A stretch of 52,346 nt of DNA from NCBI GenBank assembly GCA_044432725.1, contig JAWXUL010000017.1, forward strand, positions 1-52,346, read 5' to 3'. The DNA comes from JAWXUK01 sp044432725 (GTDB lineage: Bacteria; Bacillota; Clostridia; Oscillospirales; Oscillospiraceae). The notes beneath the pieces are model-generated. The model ran no database searches. It was not told the origin of the DNA and saw nothing but the letters and a program-made list of their open reading frames with translations. Positions 48,241 to 52,346 of the stretch are shown in pieces. Position numbers and translations under genes: made by a program. Within the stretch, counting starts at the first letter, position 1, and every line of letters starts with the position of its first letter.

Positions 48241-49357
48241 GCTCTGTCCCCCCATTCAGGACAGATTCTTCATGCACTTGTGCTACAGTGTTAGAAGGCA
48301 CAGTTGTAAATACAGGGGAGCGGATTTCCACACGTTTCACCCCTGCTCCATACAATAAATGTGTCAGCTTTGAAGGATTTATGTCCCTCCCCATTTTTTC
48401 GCATTGCCATGTCTTATACTCTGTCATTGCTTTTTCCACATTGCTGATAATGGTTTCAGTAGAAATCGCACCTTGTTCTTGGATGTAATAACTTAGGTCA
48501 ATATCAAAATGTTGAATTACAGGTGCATCAACTGTGATATAGTCTGTCAGAGTTCTTACATCATCCGCATTCACTGTGTCATATACTTTTTGGATAATTT
48601 CTTCACTCGGCAACTCTCCATCCTTTAAGATCACTCGAATGTCCACTTGTCCGGGGACTGGTGATGTGACTTGAACGTCAGCAATCAATGCGGATGCGGT
48701 GAGTGCATGATATTCATATCCCCCCACGGTCCCTGTGGTTGAAAATGTTTCCATGCTACACCGTAACCGCTCATAAAACTCTGCATCCTCCTCCACATCC
48801 GCTCCGCCATCACTGGTGGTTGTGTTGGTGACTGACTGATAAAAAGGGAAACCGTCCACAAGGTCGGTGATTTGCCCCGGTGCATAGTTGTTTCCCACCG
48901 CCCCAGCTATTGCACAAACAGCCGCCACTTCTCCTGTCAGTTCTCCTTCTGGTATCTCCAGCTGTTCCACTGTTGAAAAAAATAAATCCCCCACAGACAC
49001 CCTCGTTCCCTCATTGATGATTGTCGCTTGATTTCTGGTTGTGGACAAGGTGAACTCTAGTGTTGTTTGTGCATTTTCCGCCTCTAATCTGTAAACATCT
49101 TTAAAGATTTCTGCCAAAGAATCAAGGTTTTCCCCTTCTGCATACCTTGGTAAATTCTGCTTTGCTGAATAGTCGATATTTTGGCGGAGATTGATGACTT
49201 GTTCTGCCACCCAAAGGACAAAAAGCCGTGCTGGGTCAGCTGGGTACAGGGTGCGCCCAGTTAATGCTTCATATTGGGCAATTAGTTCATTTTCTATTGT
49301 TTGAGTATCCGCATCCACAAAAGTTATATCAGGATAACTACGCACATTGTCAATCAT
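48233..49357 (-). CDS. Baseplate J-like protein
   Basis: 374 residues. Baseplate_J signatures: LFVLWVAEQVINLRQNIDY, LPRYAEGENLDSLAEI, INEGTRVSVGDLFFST, DGGADVEEDAEFYERLR, and VQVTSPVPGQVDIRVILKDG. It forms the wedge of the contractile baseplate. The ATG overlaps the gp25 stop by 8 bases and its end overlaps gpI. Full length with no interruption. Confidence 0.93.
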   Translation of the reverse strand: MIDNVRSYPDITFVDADTQTIENELIAQYEALTGRTLYPADPARLFVLWVAEQVINLRQNIDYSAKQNLPRYAEGENLDSLAEIFKDVYRLEAENAQTTLEFTLSTTRNQATIINEGTRVSVGDLFFSTVEQLEIPEGELTGEVAAVCAIAGAVGNNYAPGQITDLVDGFPFYQSVTNTTTSDGGADVEEDAEFYERLRCSMETFSTTGTVGGYEYHALTASALIADVQVTSPVPGQVDIRVILKDGELPSEEIIQKVYDTVNADDVRTLTDYITVDAPVIQHFDIDLSYYIQEQGAISTETIISNVEKAMTEYKTWQCEKMGRDINPSKLTHLLYGAGVKRVEIRSPVFTTVPSNTVAQVHEESVLNGGTEHE

Positions 49358-49670
49358 TAAATTCCACCTCCACTATTGGGATAAGTACCCCAGAATCATC
49401 TTCACTTGTTTCAAAAGTAATTTCAATCACAGTCACTCTAGGTTCATATTTTTCTATTGCATCCAAAATGTCAGAGATTATCAAAGTTTTTGCCACTGAA
49501 TGCGGTTTGTCCAAAAAAGTTTGTGTTAAGCCAAAGCCACGGTCCAACGGGACAGAATATTTCGGTGTGGCTAAAAGTGTGGCTATGTTTTGTAAAATCT
49601 CTTCTATCTCTGTTTCTGGTGCAAGGTTTATGGTTGTCACTGTGTTTGCTGTCACAAATTCTGTTGCCAA
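49350..49670 (-). CDS. gp25/gpW-like baseplate wedge protein
   Basis: 106 residues from TTG 49670, with AAAGGAGGGG 7 bases upstream; the longer frame runs into the previous gene. EILQNIATLLATPKYSVPLD, RGFGLTQTFLDKP and IEKYEPRVTVIEITF fit the gp25 (T4)/gpW (P2) lysozyme-like fold that bridges baseplate and sheath. The non-ATG start is decided by the RBS. Confidence 0.88.
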   Translation of the reverse strand: MATEFVTANTVTTINLAPETEIEEILQNIATLLATPKYSVPLDRGFGLTQTFLDKPHSVAKTLIISDILDAIEKYEPRVTVIEITFETSEDDSGVLIPIVEVEFND

Positions 49671-49687
49671 TTCTGTCCCCTCCTTTC

Positions 49688-50083
49688 TTATCGTGGTGAA
49701 TATGATTTCATGCTGACACTGACTTCTGCTGACCACAGATTTCCTCTGTTATCAAATGTCCCCATAGTGTTGCTGACTTTTTCTATTACCCACATTCCAT
49801 AGTTGTCAGTTCCAATCACAAGCCGATGCACTTCCCCTGCCTTTGTCGCTCTCACTAATTTGTCAATCTCTGGCTTTGGACTTACACCCAAGTCAACGGA
49901 AAAGAGCATAGAAAAACTGATACTTTCTGTATCAGGACCAGCAAATTCCAACAGTGGTTCTTTCAAGTGTCTGGTGTGGGTGCTGTATTTTGCACCTATA
50001 TCCCACTTTAATTTATTAAAAGTTTTTATTGCATCCTCGTTCACTGAAAATGCCAACGAACCCCACGCACCAATCAGTCCCAC
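49688..50083 (-). CDS. Phage tail protein, P2 gpU family
   Basis: 131 residues from GTG 50083 after GGGGG. GSLAFSVNEDAIKTFNKLKW, EFAGPDTESISFSMLFSVDL, YGMWVIEKVSNT and SAEVSVSMKSYSP follow gpU, a tail-tip/baseplate component. It starts directly at the gpV stop. The overall length is right for the family. Confidence 0.85.
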   Translation of the reverse strand: MGLIGAWGSLAFSVNEDAIKTFNKLKWDIGAKYSTHTRHLKEPLLEFAGPDTESISFSMLFSVDLGVSPKPEIDKLVRATKAGEVHRLVIGTDNYGMWVIEKVSNTMGTFDNRGNLWSAEVSVSMKSYSPR

Positions 50084-50434
50084 TTAAAGCCCCCCTATCA
50101 CAAATCCATCTCCGCCACTTCTCCCAAAATAAATGCACAGCACATAGTCCCCAACGTAAGGTAACCAAGGAGAAATAATCACTTCATGGCTATGGCTTTC
50201 ATATTCGGCATAGCCACCCCCACCAGCTTCATTCTCTGTTCGTTGGGGTACTCCCTTGGCTGGGATAAAAGAGGAATTTTTCAAAATTTTCAAATCTCCA
50301 GAAACAATGGTGGTCCCTCGGTCATAAAAGGCAACTTTGGCGGTTCTGTTTGGCTCGTCCAAAGAGGAAACTTGACCTACTCGAACCATGTTCCGCACTA
50401 CTGTTTCAAGTGCCACAATCGCTTTTTCTACCAT
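50084..50434 (-). CDS. Baseplate assembly protein V-like (tail spike)
   Basis: 116 residues: RVGQVSSLDEPNRTAKVAFY is the N-terminal OB-fold of gpV-type proteins, and HEVIISPWLPYVGDYVLCIY with GDGFVIGGL at the end fits the family. It is short (P2 gpV is about 210), lacking the C-terminal spike needle, as in other Bacillota phages. ATG 50434 after AAAGGGG. Confidence 0.8.
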   Translation of the reverse strand: MVEKAIVALETVVRNMVRVGQVSSLDEPNRTAKVAFYDRGTTIVSGDLKILKNSSFIPAKGVPQRTENEAGGGGYAEYESHSHEVIISPWLPYVGDYVLCIYFGRSGGDGFVIGGL

Positions 50435-50454
50435 GTTGTATTCCCCTTTGTCAT

Positions 50455-51492
50455 TTAATATCCTTCTAGCACTTGCCGTAATTTTAATGCTGTGGTGTAG
50501 CCACTTCCTGTGACTGTGTGGGTAGCTGTTTCTATGATGTACTTTCCATCGAATGTGCCATATCCCACCACATCCACTGTCAATCCTGCCACCAAATTGG
50601 TATTCCCCACCAGTGTGAAACTGGCTGAATATTCATTTTTGTTTTTCTCCCTCAACCGCATTTCAGCTAGTTCCATCGCTTCTCCATTGCTCCCCACTTG
50701 CTCATTCAGTTCTAGGATTTGCCCTGTGGTGTCCCCAGAAGGGCAAACATAGGTGGCTTCATAGGTTTCATTGTTGAGGCTATCTGTAAACTGGACATGG
50801 CATGAACTGTAAGCCGTGTCTAAAAAAGTAGTGTCAAAACTGTATTTAGTTATATCTGACACACCTTTTTCAATGGTAGACACTGTGGTTTTTGCCTCAT
50901 ATTCAGAAGCCAGAAAGAGAACTATCATTTTTGCTGTGACCTTTAGGGAAATCCCAGCATTTTTACAAAGCTGTTGCAGAAAAGATATGTCCGATTCGGA
51001 CACCTGTTCCACTCTCTTGTAAAATGGGTCTTTCGCTGATTCAAACATAGATGCCAGCCCATTTGCTCCTGCGATTTCACCCACGATGGCGGATAGCTTA
51101 AAGTTTTCCCATGCCTTGGTTTTTTTCTGGGTTTTAATCGTGCTATCCGCTGGGATTGATGCCGCTTTCAGCGTGACTTTCGTGGGCGGTCCGCTGAAAG
51201 AAACAGTATCCACCGCAAACACACCGCAATCCAAAACCCTGTCGCCACCATCTGAATAAAAATTCTTTTGCACAATGACGGCGGATAAGACTGCACCCTT
51301 TCCCGCTCCCTGTGAGGATGCAAGCCATTGCCCTATCCACACATCTTCACGGTCATCAATTACTATTTGCAGGTCGTCCGATTTATCTTCTTCATTATCT
51401 GTGTAGGTCATTGTCTGGAAATATTTGTTGATGTCTTCTGAAATGTCCGTGCCATCAAAAGTCAACTTAATTTCAGTTCTTCTGCTGTTCAT
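50455..51492 (-). CDS. Late control D / phage tail hub protein (gpD)
   Basis: 345 residues from ATG 51492, which overlaps the gpX stop (ATGA). LTFDGTDISEDINKYFQTMT, DDLQIVIDDREDVWIG, DISFLQQLCKNAGISLKV and ETATHTVTGSGYTTALKL are the family's features. gpD forms the hub (gp27-like) at the centre of the baseplate; a role in late control is specific to P2 and not implied here. Confidence 0.9.
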   Translation of the reverse strand: MNSRRTEIKLTFDGTDISEDINKYFQTMTYTDNEEDKSDDLQIVIDDREDVWIGQWLASSQGAGKGAVLSAVIVQKNFYSDGGDRVLDCGVFAVDTVSFSGPPTKVTLKAASIPADSTIKTQKKTKAWENFKLSAIVGEIAGANGLASMFESAKDPFYKRVEQVSESDISFLQQLCKNAGISLKVTAKMIVLFLASEYEAKTTVSTIEKGVSDITKYSFDTTFLDTAYSSCHVQFTDSLNNETYEATYVCPSGDTTGQILELNEQVGSNGEAMELAEMRLREKNKNEYSASFTLVGNTNLVAGLTVDVVGYGTFDGKYIIETATHTVTGSGYTTALKLRQVLEGY

Positions 51493-51698
51493 TGTTGCAC
51501 CTGCTTCCATGGTGGTAAGCTGGATTCCACATTGACCGTTTTCTCTGGAATAACCAATACGACACCAGCCTTAAAAATCACCGTTTCCCTGTGTTTCAGA
51601 TTCAATGCCATGAGTTTATCTGTGTATCGTTCGCTACCTAAGGTCTTGTATGCAACTGTGTCCCACATATCCCCTGTTATTGTTGTATAGCTAGTCAT
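51489..51698 (-). CDS. Tail protein X (gpX, LysM-like)
   Basis: 69 residues from ATG 51698, after AAAAGGAG. TITGDMWDTVAYKTLGSERY, ALNLKHRETVIFKAGVVLVI is the short LysM-like gpX domain. It binds the tail hub and perhaps peptidoglycan. It overlaps the tape measure stop by 8 bases. Confidence 0.9.
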   Translation of the reverse strand: MTSYTTITGDMWDTVAYKTLGSERYTDKLMALNLKHRETVIFKAGVVLVIPEKTVNVESSLPPWKQVQQ

Positions 51699-52346
51699 AC
51701 GCTCTCCTTTTGGCATCCATTTGAGCAGAGGCAAGTTCTCTATAGATTTCTTCCCTTAGCAACTCGACATATTGGGCAAACATCGCTTCTAGTTCTCTTG
51801 CGTTTGCTTCTCCGCCGCTTCCTACGTTGAAAACTGGGTTTGAATTGATTACGATAGAGATAGATGAATTATCGTTGCCCTCTACTCCGCCCCCACCTGT
51901 CAATGTAGGTGGAGGAGGTGGAGGAGGAGGATCATCATCCATATCTCCAAGCGCTTGGCTTTTTGATTTTTGAACCGCTTCCATTGCTCTCACAAGCTGT
52001 GGCGATACGGCAACGATGCTTGTCAACTCTTGGATGTTGCTTGTGCTTTGGATATTTTCAGCCATTTGTTGTGCTTTGCCTAAATTGTTGAAGATGTCCC
52101 CTGTTTGGGCGGCGGTGAATACTTTTCGCCCTGCGGCTCCTGTAATCAGTTCAGCCCCCTGCTCACCAGCTATGAAGGTATCTGGGGTGAAATTCGTTCC
52201 TTTGGCAAATTGAGGTATCGTTGGAATGTCAAGGGACATTCCTCCCACGCCCGGCACCCAGTCTGGGATTGCTATGCCGTTCAAGCCTTTGATTACGGCA
52301 TTGATCGCTCCTATGATTGTGTTCATCACACTGGAACACATAGTTT
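51691..52346 (-). CDS. Tail tape measure protein, C-terminal part (cut by window edge)
   Basis: The minus-strand frame is open to the right edge. WVPGVGGMSLDIPTIPQFA and FTPDTFIAGEQGAELITG are the usual tape measure C-terminal motifs, followed by a DDDPPPPPPPP stretch, a Gly-rich linker, and a final helix (ELEAMFAQYVELLREEIYRE). Tape measure proteins set tail length and help DNA entry. The true start lies outside the window. Confidence 0.9.
   Translation of the reverse strand, partial: TMCSSVMNTIIGAINAVIKGLNGIAIPDWVPGVGGMSLDIPTIPQFAKGTNFTPDTFIAGEQGAELITGAAGRKVFTAAQTGDIFNNLGKAQQMAENIQSTSNIQELTSIVAVSPQLVRAMEAVQKSKSQALGDMDDDPPPPPPPPTLTGGGGVEGNDNSSISIVINSNPVFNVGSGGEANARELEAMFAQYVELLREEIYRELASAQMDAKRRAYD

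Larger units (their letters stand above)
38657..52346 (-). mobile_element. P2-like prophage late region, minus strand (continues beyond window)
   Basis: An uninterrupted minus-strand operon from tape measure to holin, with gpX, gpD, gpV, gpU, gp25, J and I in the order usual for contractile-tailed phages of Bacillota, followed by fibres, a diversity-generating retroelement and lysis genes. Head and packaging genes must lie to the right. GC is higher than in the elements to the left. No attachment site was found. Confidence 0.85.

Overview
The window (about 42% GC by eye, strong AAGGAGG-type ribosome binding sites, ATG/GTG/TTG starts) comes from a low-GC Bacillota, most likely a gut-type clostridial lineage. 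This rests on Mob_Pre relaxases, DUF6809 and TnpV proteins, XkdX and a P2-like Firmicutes tail module. It is almost entirely mobile DNA, with no rRNA, tRNA or CRISPR array.

Positions 1-29440 hold a head-to-tail array of related integrative mobilizable elements. Element I (1-5463) is cut by the window edge: relaxase tail, DUF6809, a restriction-modification (R-M) set with two C5 methyltransferases, and an HNH nuclease. Element II (5454-19200) has an XRE repressor, excisionase, integrase, MobC, DUF3987, ParM/ParR-like genes, relaxase, TOPRIM protein and DUF6809. It ends with an Eco47II-type R-M pair, Mrr, and a DUF262 plus HEPN pair. Element III (19191-29440) has the repressor, excisionase, integrase, MobC, a RepA-like ATPase and a relaxase, then an unrecognised three-gene operon: a coiled-coil protein with a DUF1566-like domain, an LRAT-fold protein, and a protein with an NSQIQQ-type motif. 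A fourth integrase module (element IV, from 29431) has its integrase on the minus strand, followed by ParA/ParB, an orphan antitoxin, TnpV and a YpsA-like protein.

Each junction between elements has one architecture: two 7-bp direct repeats 11 bp apart, about 121 bp, a GAGTGGGAAT core, about 121 bp, and two more 7-bp direct repeats. The repeat word matches at the two ends of the same element and differs between elements. This looks like repeated integration at one attachment site by integrases of different arm specificity. The defence cargo always lies between the relaxase region and the right end. That slot makes the element III operon a candidate undescribed defence system.

In element II three consecutive backbone genes are each interrupted by one in-frame TGA and are otherwise intact. 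An IS30-family element (35809-36961) sits in the 3' end of an XRE gene beside a field of small hairpins.

From 38657 to the right edge lies the late region of a P2-like contractile-tailed prophage on the minus strand: tape measure, gpX, gpD, gpV, gpU, gp25, baseplate J, gpI, fibre, then lysis genes. Embedded in it is a complete diversity-generating retroelement (DGR): Avd-like accessory protein, template repeat (TR, 44547-44639), reverse transcriptase with the IGxxxSQ motif, and a lectin-fold target containing the variable repeat (VR, 42467-42559). TR and VR differ at 13 of 93 positions, every one an adenine of TR on the sense strand. The phage can therefore diversify a probable receptor-binding protein.
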